Assembly: GCA_028564675.1 (NCBI GenBank)
Contig: JAOVVO010000036.1
Span: forward strand, 62,001-126,000
Source: Onchocerca lupi
Taxonomy: Eukaryota > Nematoda > Chromadorea > Rhabditida > Onchocercidae
DNA: 64,000 nt
Direction of reading: 5' to 3'
The notes beneath the pieces were generated by a model. It saw nothing but the letters and a program-made list of their open reading frames with translations, searched no databases and was not told where the DNA came from. Position numbers and translations under genes: made by a program. Every line of letters starts with the position of its first letter. The first letter of the stretch is position 1. Shown here one piece after another: positions 12,651 to 23,423 of this stretch.

Positions 12651-15600
12651 TCATTCCATTTCTTTTCTTTTACATATTTTTGTCTGAGATGCAAAGTTGT
12701 CACGGATTTAGTTGATGAATCTATGCTAAACAAAAATTGTTTCATTGGCAAGCCGATTGAAACTAGATCACAGGTGACTCACTTACATTTATAGCATCCA
12801 TAAATGTTTTTTCATTTCTAATCAGATCACATTCATTTGCGTAACACAACGCAGACTGAAGTATTAAACGATAATCCGCCAAGAATCGCAGAACACCGTA
12901 ACGCCGTCTGCACACTGCCACAGCCGCTTTTAATACCGACATGCGATGGGTTTTTGCGATCTGACATAGAGAGTGACATGATGGTGATCTTTTAATATGC
13001 CAATTAATAACGTGGATTTAATATAACAAACTCTTGTTTGTGAAAGAAATGAAAGTCCACTCGGCCTACTTGTCTTATCAGTAACGAAGTAATAACGAAA
13101 ACCGCGGTTCTTCGGATACCCTGGCTACCATGAACAACGATTGGTTTTCTTTCTTTTTCATTCATTGCTTCCATTACAGTAATCATTTTGACCAGCAGCA
13201 CTGGTGATATCGTTTTTTCATGTGTCCATTTATCGTACTGCATAATATGAATGCATCGTCTGTTTGCTAAATTTAAATAGCACGCAAATCGTTAAGTTTT
13301 TTCATTGTTTCATAGCGCTTCGAGCGAAATGACAAAGAGAGCGAATGAAGAAATTCTCGGTAACTATCGGAATATTGCGGAATTACCTCACTTCAGCAGA
13401 CGGAGGCTAAAATATCGTGCTGCACTAATTACAGGGCAAATCTCTACTACAGTGATTTATATGCTTATATTCTTGGTATCCTTTGAGTTCTAAATTACCA
13501 AAAGTGCTAAGACCATAGCGTTATTCCTCGAGTTTTTTGCACAAATTCACATTCGCATAATAATCAATACATATGGTGCCGGATAATGTTAGAGAATAGA
13601 ATAAATAGCTGGTAAATAACTTTCTGAAGGACAAATCGGAATACTGTTCGGACAAGGAATCGCATCACTCACCGCCATTTCTGATTTCCATATTTGTAAG
13701 CACGGCCTCGTAAACAAGCAGATCTGCTACTGATGTCTCCATAACTTCACGCGTCTCAATAGAAATTCTTTCTCTCGCCTGAATGTCAATTATTCATCGG
13801 GAATTATTGCTTTATTATCCATCGGTAAAGGTAACCTTATTGAGTTGATGATAAAGAAATGAATGCATTGTGTCGTTGAGGATGACCTGAACTATTTTTT
13901 GTCTTTTAGAACTGAAGTATGGATAGCAAGTCCTTCGATCATTAAATGGTTCCAGACAAACCACTAATAGCACGTGACATTGCCACAGCATCCGGAAAAA
14001 ATCGATCAATGACTGCTTCGTTGGACCCTGCAAAAGCTGTTCATCTGAGTTCATTTCAGGAAAAGTGATAAGACTGAAGACAGAAAATAACGACGATCAA
14101 TTAGTAGATATTATCTAACTGTGATGTGTAATTTTATTTCTTTATTGATCAGTAAAGTTTAGGATTTTTACTTAGTTCAGATAACTTGACCAGAATCACT
14201 CATGAAGTTTCAGACAAGGCAACAAACTCATTTACCCCAAATCTCTGTCCGGAATCAAATATAAAAAAGAAACAGTAAATACAGTTATATCTTATTGAAT
14301 CTTTATGAAAGAATAATCCAACGGTATGATGGATTAGAAAAGTAAAGAACAGAAGGGAAGAAACATTCCGTGTTAGAAGGATTTCATAATCATTTTTAAA
14401 ACGAAAAAGAAGGATAACTTAGAAAATAAGAATGAGTAGCAAGGATGGTCTAATGAGAAACTTTTTATGTTTCGATCCTTATTGGTAAAGGAGAAATGAC
14501 TTCGTTTTTCTTAAAATAATTTTAATAGATGTATTTACATAACTATTTCTATTCAGACTGTAAAACTGTAATTCGAATGTTTTTTATTAGCATCCACATT
14601 CTAATTTTGCTTCAAATTCCTGTCTAATTCATTTTATTAAAATTTATTCATTATCATTATTACTTATTATTATTGTTATTATTATTTATTATTGCTATTA
14701 TTTTTATTATTATCATTATTATTATTTGGATTTACGATTAGAGGAAAACTTTCAATAGAAATAAATAAAATTTAGATTCAATTAAGCAAGAAGAAGATAA
14801 CTGTACATTTCATTGCAGTACCTACTTGCGTGATAATAAAATTGCCGTAAGAAGTGTTAAGTTGCGACGCATGGATATATCGCGAGTCATTCGTCATTGT
14901 TGGAAGCAAGCGTATAGCACCTTCATTAAAGTTGACCACCGTCGGTGACTGATTCTTTCCTTCATCCTCAAATTGATAAACAAATCAATAAATGATTTTC
15001 ATGTCTCGAATTAATTGTTACCATTTTGCTGGCCTTTTATACATTAGCGCCAGGTTTTATTGGATGAAAAAGGATGTCATTTTAATTTTGCAAAAAACAT
15101 TCCATGAATTTCTTTGAAATCAATATGAAGATTTAAAGGGACTTTCTGCACTGCTAGCCCACATGTTGCGTACTAGCACCTAATGATTTACTAGATAATA
15201 TCATCGAATGACGAGTTGGGTTTTCCTGGAAAACTAATCGCGCATAGAATATGGATAATTTCCCGAATTTAGCAACTGTGAATTTCAATGAGAAAGTAAA
15301 ACAGGAAGAAATATCACGGAACGGTTGCTTCACTCCGGCGAAAATCAGAGATATGTCGTTGTTGTTTCCATAAAAATTTATGTTCCAATTTCATTACTCC
15401 CTCCAGACTTTCCTTAGAAAAAATGTAGTTGCATGTGAAATCCATTATATTTTCACCTTTTACAAGTTTCTGTGCACTTAATACATAGTTCGCAGTGCTC
15501 CTATCTACAACGACGAAGCTTTGCGAATATTTACAATTCACCAATATATTTCACATTTTAATGAAATAGTTGAAATTTCAGAAAAATTTTCAATTTTTGG

Positions 15601-17855
15601 GCTACTATTTCTGTAAACGTTTAAATAATAATTTTACAAATCAATGTAACCAGTGGCTGGATAGTCACTGAAAGAAATCCAATAAAGTTTCTTATTTCGA
15701 ATGTTTAACTAAGCACTACTCAAATGAAATGATTAAAAAGAAAAGAAATAAAAGTCATTGCTCTTTGGGAGAAGTCATTTTTTTCTTTATTTTTGAATAT
15801 ATAAAAGAAATGAAAATGACTGCTTGTATTGAATGGAAAACCTGAAATTATTTACCCCTCCAATCGAAGACAGATGAGTCATCCCTCAGCAAATTTAATT
15901 TGGGCATCTTTTCCATTTCCTGCACTGCGTCTGTTTCGCTTTCCTGAAAAATTTCTTTTATAAAAATTTAAACTATTTCGAATTGAAACATATTAATTTA
16001 TTTTAAATAATTCTTGAATAAGAACCATTTATTTTCAGAATTATAAATCATTGAGCGCAAAACAAAAAGTACATGGGTTAAGATCATTTGAGTTACTTGA
16101 ATTCAAGTAGAAACGCCAAGTTATTTGTTTCAAGAATTTGATCTCTCTAGTATTTATCCGAGAAAGCAATTTCCAAATAAGTGACCAAGGTTGGTCACTT
16201 GATATTTTGATTTTTATGTTCCATTTTTATAATCTATCCTAACAACTTAATTCATCATTTTTCTGGATCATAAATACAATCGCACTTGTTGATCATAAAG
16301 ATATAATCCTACCTCCGCTTGATTTTCAGCAAAATCTTCTGTTGTCTTGGTTCGCTTATCTTTGAATACTTTCTGTGTATGGGATGATGGTTGTACGAAT
16401 GGATATTTAAAATTTCTCGTCATAATTGGTTTTGTTTCATCATCTTCCAATTCCGTTGAACTTATAAGACTTTTCGTCACACCATCCAGTGATTCATCGT
16501 AACAAAAAGGACGCTAGAAAAAGTTCTGCCTCATTTTATCCTTATTTCTATGCTAGGACTAGAGTTTTTCGGAATATCAGCAATATTACAAATTTTCATT
16601 AAAATATTCAAATTTTTTGGATCATCCACAATTTTCCCTGAAATTCTTAACCATAAAAGATAAATACGAAAAGTTACGATCAATATGAACATACTGGTAT
16701 TCTTTTTTTTATTGGCACCATCAGTTCTTCCTCTTTTAAACTTTTCGGAATAGCATCCCTTATCCGATCATAGAAGTACGGTCTCTAAGAATGATATATC
16801 CTGTTTCAAAATGTCGAAAAGACGAGTCTTTTTAATGAAATTTGAAATCATATTCTTTGGCCTGCTTTGTTTAAAGAATTCACTCGAATATATTTTAAAA
16901 CCAACTCTGCTCACAGCAAATCAGATAAAAATATGAATATGAAGAAGCCTGAAACAAAGAGCTACATAGACTTCGAAATTAATCATAAAGATTCTAACCG
17001 GTTTTCGTTTCATTGTTTTCGTCTCAAATACTTCCCCCGCAGTGTGCTTTTTCTGAAAAAGAGAAGTGTGAACTATGCTTTATTCACATTTATCATAGTT
17101 TTCTGAGTTCCACTGATACTGACAACTGCGTTTCGTCTTTGAAGTCAAAACTGGAAACATGCTACTGATAATTATATTTGACTCAAATGTACCTTTTTAT
17201 CGCATTTGATTGCTCTACCTCTTAAACTTCCCGTACTTCCCGATTTCTTTGAAGTAGTGGCACACTTTACTGATTCCTTTGAGTCGCTTTTCCTGAATCT
17301 CATAATTTTCCTTTATGTATTCCGTAGAGTCAGAAATCTCTTTTGAAAGCTCTCTCGAGCCAAAAGTCTTTTTGGTAACCTCTCTAAAGCCAAGATTTTC
17401 TCTCACATACTCTTTAGATCCGGAAAAAAAACTGGATTCTTTGGAATCCAAGCGTTTTTCCTTGAAAGTCTTCATCGCTTTCCGAGCTATTCGTTCCTCG
17501 ACTTTTTCGCTTGATTTTTCGGCAATTCTTCCATTCGAATCTTTCCCAATTTCTTCTTTTGATATATATGTAGTAAGCTTTTCAAGATTTGATGGTTCCT
17601 CATTTGGTAATATTTCATTCATTTTTTCAAGATTCATTTCCTATAATTAATGTCCAAAATGAAGGAAAAATGCAAGTTCGAAATTATCTTAAGCATTCAA
17701 TTCCCATACTATTTTGAATATTTCAAAGCCAAAGTAAGAACTATTGAATCAAAATTATAAAGCAATCCCCAGATGAATAAAATAAAATCTGCAACTCGAT
17801 TTTCTGAAAATCCGATTGGAAGAAGCGTGGTCACTCGATCTTGTCGAGGACTCAT
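12651..17855 (-). CDS. Protein tyrosine phosphatase-like protein, predicted catalytically dead (pseudophosphatase)
   Basis: Multi-exon minus-strand gene. Supported exons: 17640-17219, 17150-17120, 16784-16695, 16513-16313, 15943-15856, 15504 to about 15330, 14948-14826 (possibly starting near 14970), 14027-13836, 13778-13673, 13266-13070, 12960-12787 and 12683-12651 (stop TGA). A first exon at 17855-17796 beginning MSPRQDRV fits in phase. Phases agree throughout except at the join near 15.3-14.95 kb, which is unresolved. The C-terminal 270 or so residues are a classical PTP domain: RYIHASQLNTSYGNFIITQ, then GPTKQSLIDFFRMLWQ, then PIVVHGSQGIRRTAVFVI. The catalytic Cys is Gly (codon 13129-13127), WPD is WTH (13228-13220), and the Q-loop glutamines are lost. 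The N-terminal half is charged, Lys/Glu/Ser-rich and repetitive. Inactive PTP-fold proteins with regulatory roles are known in nematodes (EGG-3/4/5); I do not claim orthology. Confidence 0.85.
14641..14730. repeat. ATT-rich simple sequence
   Basis: Imperfect run of ATT/TTA triplets with occasional C and G (TTATCATTATTACTTATTAT and onward) in the intron between the 14948 and 14027 exons of the PTP-like gene. Confidence 0.8.
17272..17421 (-). repeat. Five degenerate 10-residue repeats in the N-terminal part of the PTP-like protein
   Basis: Inside exon 17640-17219 five consecutive ten-residue units can be lined up: GSKEYVRENL, GFREVTKKTF, GSRELSKEIS, DSTEYIKENY and EIQEKRLKGI. The pattern is roughly G/D-S-x-E-x-x-K/R-E-x-x. 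The DNA units (30 bases) have diverged, so the repeat is old. Confidence 0.65.
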
Positions 17856-18026
17856 CTTGTTGTCAGCCTCACCTTCTTTACTGAATTTCCTGATCGTTTA
17901 TTTTTCTTCAAAATTCCAAATTAAAGAACCGACCGTTCTTAAACAATTCATAAAATGCACATGATTTTGTCAATAATTTTGTCACTTTTATTTATAATTA
18001 ACTGGATCGGCCACCCTGCGCGTAAT

Positions 18027-20310
18027 CTATGGGGGCCGGCTACTCTTCGCAAGTCCGGCTCCAGCTAATCTATATAAATAAAAACATCAATGTTCTTTGT
18101 TCAAAATCTTAAACTTTCGAAAGTTCTTTAGCAGCGCCTTATCTATATTAATTCGAAACCTTAGATATCGAAAAGTTTTTACCTACTGCTATAAAATTTT
18201 GACATAACTTTGCATTCGAATATGCGCATGTTTCTATACACGCTTTGCTGTCACCTCAATTTGGTTAAATGGAAAAAAAAAGAAAAGAGAAAGAGCATGT
18301 TTCCATTTGCTGGGGAAAAAAAACTGATACTTTGTAATTTGCTTTGTAGTTTGGTTGGATTGAAGACTGATTCTTACTATTGTGATTGGGCTAGTTCAAC
18401 AATAAGTGTGAAGAGGTTTTTTGTGTCATGTGTGACAGAAATGAATGCTATTGAGAAATGTTTTATTGATTGAGGAAAAGTGTTTCGTCGTAACAAACAA
18501 CTATCAGAGAAGATCCACGCTGGGTTATTCTATCCTTAGTCAGTAATAGAGAAGAATTGTATTCAAGTGAATTGACCGATTATTTTTCTTGTTGTGTCGC
18601 TTTGAACTGTCGAACTGGAACCCTCGGAATTCCGAACTGTTGCTGTTGCTGCGTCAATCTTTAACGTTTATCTGTGAAATGGACGTTTTGATGGTAAACA
18701 TGTTTGTCGTCCTTTTGAAATTATGTCACGCCACTTGACCTTTAGTATCTCTTGTTTACATTTATTGTCATGGCGTTATTTAATATCTTTCAGTTTTCAT
18801 CCATATCTAATATGTTTAGATTTCTCAATACTTGTGGGTGCACAATATTTTTTGTTATTCCATTGTCTGTGTAGATATAGAAATTGTCTGGTTTGCCGAT
18901 TCTAGAACACGCAGCATATAATTTTCCATGTGAGAAGCAATCCGTCTCTAGATCTAATCCGCGCAATTTTAAAGATTGACCCTGAGCTTTGTTGATTGTG
19001 AATAAAAATGCTGCCAATTGAATTGGGAATTGCAATCTCTTAAACTGAAATGGCATATCCACTGAAATCATAGGAATGCGAGGAGTAATTACATCTTCAC
19101 ATTTGAAAGGTCCTGTCAAGACCGTTGCTTCTACGAAATTGCTCATTAATTTTTTTTACTGCAAGTCGCATGCCCTTGCAAAGTTTTGGCTAGTCGATAT
19201 TTCGCAACATGATAATTGGCACGCCGATTTTCCATTGCAGTACATGCGATGGCATCCCTGGAAGACCGAGTGAATTCAAAAATTCTGCTGGATTCGTAAC
19301 CGCTTCATCTGCTTTCACAACAATGTCGATTTACTTAAACGTGACTGTTTCGCTTTAAATGCATAATATCGTTAAGTTCGTCGACGTCTTTGTTCTTGGC
19401 CGCAAGAATAATTCGTTCATTCAGCCAATCGTGATTCTTATAACTGATTTGAATATCAGGAAATATTTTTTCAGCCAACTCTTCTTTTGACGTTACTAAA
19501 TTATAGAAGTTATAAGGCAACGAAATTCGTCCTGTATCAGATCAACCGTCACCTTTTTGTTCCCAATTTCCAGCAATTGGTATGAGAATATTTCAGCTGA
19601 CTGATTATTCTGTAGCTAAACACGCATGTTTGTAGTTAGTTTTAACGTCTTTACGTGTCGCCATAAAGTAGAATATTTCAGACAATCATTTATTTCATCC
19701 GCTGGTGTCGGTAGAGGAATTACAGATAATGCTCGCCTAAAATCTCCTGCAAGCAATATTAATGTATTACCAAATGGTTTGATATTTCCACGCAAATTTT
19801 GCAATAATCGATCAGGAACCTCGAACATTTCTTTGTACGTCATTATATTCAAACAATAAGTTTCATTTTTGCAATACTTTTCCCATGCCAGATGTCTTGG
19901 AAATGTTGCATGTGGGAATTTCAATGAATTGCATGTTCAATGATAATTTCAAAGCAGAATGAGCAGTTCTTCGACCTGATAGCAATGTTGCAGCTATTCC
20001 AAGCAATGCAAGGGCTAAAGTTATGCCATTTTAGATCGAATTGTTGGCAGAATTAATCTAATTAGGAAAGCTTTACCAGTTCTATTGGCGCATCTAAAAA
20101 GGAGATTTCTCAACTCCCTTACTGACAGTTTACATTATTTGATCGTAAATGCCTTTCTACTCAAACGTTAGCTTAGGAATATTTGATTGCACATATGACA
20201 AAAGATCAGTCATGTTGTAATTTTATTCGCGACGCAATTCTATATCGAACGAAGCAGCAGCAGGTCGATTCGGTGATGGCATTCTCAATTGATTGAGAAC
20301 TTTGTTTGCG
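18027..20310 (-). mobile_element. Helitron remnant, copy 2 (5'-truncated)
   Basis: Second copy of the element at 8244-10380, same orientation and same gene order. The 3' terminus has decayed: the CTAG of copy 1 corresponds to CTAT at 18027-18030, though the following GC-rich segment still allows a GCCGG/CCGGC stem. Sequence shared with copy 1 runs through the 3' non-coding part (18060-18790) and the helicase, and stops at nearly the same point near 20290-20310. Copy 2 retains a 75-base helicase stretch lost from copy 1. Confidence 0.85.
18790..20310 (-). pseudogene. Helitron Pif1-like helicase pseudogene, copy 2
   Basis: Minus-strand blocks in order: N-terminal segment near 20300-20250 (LNQLRMPSPNRPAAASFD), a Walker A changed from GTGKT to RTGKA (20083-20069), and a long block at 19924-19616 with the motif GDFRRALSVIPLPTPADEI and the end LKLTTNMRV. 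Next come 19520-19335 (HDWLNERIILAAKNKDVDEL), a stretch near 19240-19160 matching IGVPIIMLRNI of copy 1, and the C-terminal block 19146-18790 (FTINKAQGQSLKL, then CFSHGKLYAACSRIGKPDNF). In-frame stops and shifts lie between the blocks, so no active protein is possible. This copy is more complete than copy 1 but has the damaged ATP-binding loop. Confidence 0.88.
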
Positions 20311-20763
20311 ATTTGAAAGCACAAGTTATAGATAAAAAGATAAAAATAGACAAATAAAGGTATAATATGAATGAAATTTAAAAAAGAAAAAGAATTAGTA
20401 TCGATTATATTAAATCATAGGTCGCCAATTCTTCTTAGATGTTGATGTATTTGAATATTTAATCTAAGAAAATTTGAACTATGAGTTAATATTTAAACAT
20501 TAAATTTACATCATATCAAGTTAAATCAAAATTAAATCGGAAAAAACTGACTGAGCAAAAAGACTGATCTTAAGAAATATTTAGAATTAATTTAATAAAA
20601 TTTCTTTAGATTAAATTGATGCCTTTCATTATTATCACTTATTTTTATTTAATTGTTAATTATTACCGAGAAGTAGGGGGAGGGAGGATGAGAGAAAAAA
20701 AGGAAGGCTAATTGTTATTACTATTAGAGAGATGGTGGAAGAAGGAGAATGAGAAAAAAAGGA

Positions 20764-20787
20764 AGGCGGAGTCAATAAACTCCGCCT
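20764..20787. promoter_or_regulatory. GC-rich inverted repeat upstream of a TATA box
   Basis: AGGCGGAGT and ACTCCGCCT form a perfect 9-bp stem with a 6-base loop (CAATAA). It stands out in AT-rich DNA and lies about 35 bases upstream of a TATATAA element. It follows two copies of a GAGAAAAAAAGGAAGGC stretch (about 20692-20709 and 20750-20767). A protein-binding site or hairpin near the promoter is an inference. Confidence 0.5.
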
Positions 20788-20820
20788 CCTCACTTACTAC
20801 GTGAAGAAAGCAAACAGGTC

Positions 20821-20911
20821 TATATAAGAGAACGCGACCATTCAAATGCAAGATTGTGTCTAAATTTGAGAAAAATAGGTGGAGAACTTGAGGAGTTCAT
20901 TGCGAAGTAAC
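20821..20911 (+). promoter_or_regulatory. TATA box and probable non-coding first exon of the large gene
   Basis: TCTATATAAG at about 20820-20829 is a good core TATA motif. About 80 bases downstream an AACAG|GTAGCA donor (near 20911/20912) closes a purine-rich stretch without an ATG, which would make a 5' UTR exon. A second TATATAAAG (about 21677) followed by CCAG|GTAGAT offers an alternative start. The next coding ATG in this direction is at 23424, after the acceptor GTGCAG|GCAAAG. Confidence 0.4.
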
Positions 20912-23423
20912 AGGTAGCATTTACATTTTTATTAATATTGATAGATTGCATGGAAAGGGAAAAATGAACGAAATGGTGCATGAAAAATGGAGGAAAAAAA
21001 TTACTGAAACGCAGCAGGTTTTATTGTCATTAGGAACAAACATCATTTCACTGCAAATAAATTTTTACATTAATACTTCGTGATTATTTTAACTAAACGT
21101 AAGAATCATGTCCATTATTTCCTTTTTCAAATTAATCAGTCAGTGAACAATACAGAATTGATCTTGCTGCTTATTTGTGGACATCTTCACAATTCTTACA
21201 ACATCCGTCCAAATCGGGCAATTCGATCAAAATTATTTTCAGGTACTGAACGATTATATTTTTTTCACAGAATACATACATAATTTCTCTTGACAGCTAA
21301 CCAAAAATAGAAAGGATGGCATCAAAAGAGCTTAGAACACAGAAATTGATTTGATTCCCTTTTTGATAGAAATTCAGCAGTTCCAGTTACCTTCCGGTCA
21401 ACTATTTCTCTTACAGACGAAGAAAAGAAATCTTCCCAACCGGACGTTATCCACGTTGCCTCGTCCGCCCATCCGTCTCCCTTCACCGGATACTCAACCA
21501 TACGGTATCTTACAACCGACCACTTACCAATCATTCCTATCTTGGCCGAGAGATATTTCACCTCTGGACGAGCATTAGTATTTCAACCTATTCAGGTACT
21601 ACCATAATCCGGACTGCTTCTTTTCCTGTCTTTTATTTATTTGGGAGAGGGGCGATATTGCATTGGACTAACTTCTATATAAAGTTCCAGGTAGATCTAG
21701 TCTGAGCGTTGTCCATCGAGAATTAACATAGGTGAGGTAGGGATAGACTTGATTCAGAATGAATATTGTCTTATCATTTTAGATGCAGGATTCTCATAGA
21801 TGGCAGGAATGATTATAAGCTGGATGGAAGTTTATATCTGTCTTACTCATGAATAAATGAAGTTGCTCAGAATGATGAAACTTTATGGAGAACACTATTT
21901 AAGACAAGTAGTAACATAAATCAAAGATATGGTGAACTCAGAAACATTAGATGAATAATTTTATCGACTAGAAAATAATGCTCAATATTTTTTCTGTCAT
22001 GTATTTATAGCAGTATTTTGTTTTACCGTATAATGTCATCAAATATTTGGCTTTAATGATCAATGAATTTCGAGATAAATCAGAAATCTCATTTAGACTT
22101 TTTTTTTATAGCAGAAAACGGAGAAAAAGGGAAAGATAAGCCGGAAAGGACTTTTTATTGTGAATGGAACTTAATAACTATAGATTTCTTAAAATGAGGA
22201 TTTTTTGATGGAGTAGAGGAATGCTAATCGAGAATTGATGCATCCGATGCATTCAATATATAACTTACATAATATCTTAATAATTATTTGCTAAATTTTA
22301 TAATTATAAATCGGTTCCTGTATAAAGATTGTTCCTTCCTGTGAATATATTGGATCATATTTTGAAAGCTATTTAAATCTATTTTAATATTTGCAATATT
22401 TATCCACTGTGGTGATTGAATGAATGAATGCAGTTAAACATTCTCATCTTTGTTGATGTGTGTGAGTTGCTTGGTCAACCCGATTTGCTGGAAAATTAAA
22501 ATTTAATTTTGCAGAAATTTTTTGATTCCGCATAAACAGACAATTTTCAGTGGAACAATTGGAATGAGAAGAATTATATTCAGTAGGATTATTTACTATT
22601 TTCAGGTTATTCAATGTTGATTTCAATTTTTTTTTTAATTTTTTTCATTTTTCGGGCTCAGTTTCTGAAATGATAATATTGCTAATTGATATGAGGATAA
22701 ATTTCTTATAGGGGTGATCGTCTAAACATTTCAGTAACGGATCATTTTTTTCTTCTGATGTTGATACTTCTTGATGAATCATTTCCTCTCCTCTGTTTAA
22801 TTACTGTTCTTGTATGTTTCGGCAGGTCAGTTCTTTCTTTTTTAAAATTATTTTTAAGGATTTAACTCTTCCGACGGAGCTTACCGCTTTGTGAACCTGA
22901 GATCTTATGCGATCCATGACTCATTATTAATTATATGTAATTGCATGTAAAGAATGAACCATTTTGTAGTTTATTATTTTGATCATGTAGTGATTAAGGG
23001 GAAAATAAAATAAAGTGGCGAATAAAATAAACAGAATAAGAAAAGTATGAGTATTTCGTTGTATTTATCTTTGATTTTCGTGATTGAGTGTAAATTTTTG
23101 TGTATTCGACATAAATTTTGAATATTCCCCTTTGGTTATCACTAGAACATATTGTTTTTTGGAAAAAAAGATTAAATGTTAGAATTATTCATTTCTCGGT
23201 TCTCTTTTTTAAGTTTTAATCGTGTAATGACCAAAGAAAGATTTTTAGTGACTGGACAGTTTAATATCGTTTGTTATGCAAGAATACAATATCTAATTCG
23301 ATATATTCCTGTACTTATTGTTTTAATCTTTTCCTTCAGGTTTGTTCTTTCAGTGATTTATTTAAAACAATAAACTTTTATTATATAAGTAATTTTAACT
23401 ATCGATTTAAGTGCAGGCAAAGA

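Noticed and set aside
13305..13493. Plus-strand frame between two PTP-like exons
   Set aside because: It lies in the intron 13672-13267 of the minus-strand gene; the flanking exons join in phase without it.
17315..17650. Plus-strand frame of 111 codons
   Set aside because: Mirror of the charged minus-strand exon of the PTP-like gene; its Ser/Phe-rich composition is the complement of Lys/Glu codons.
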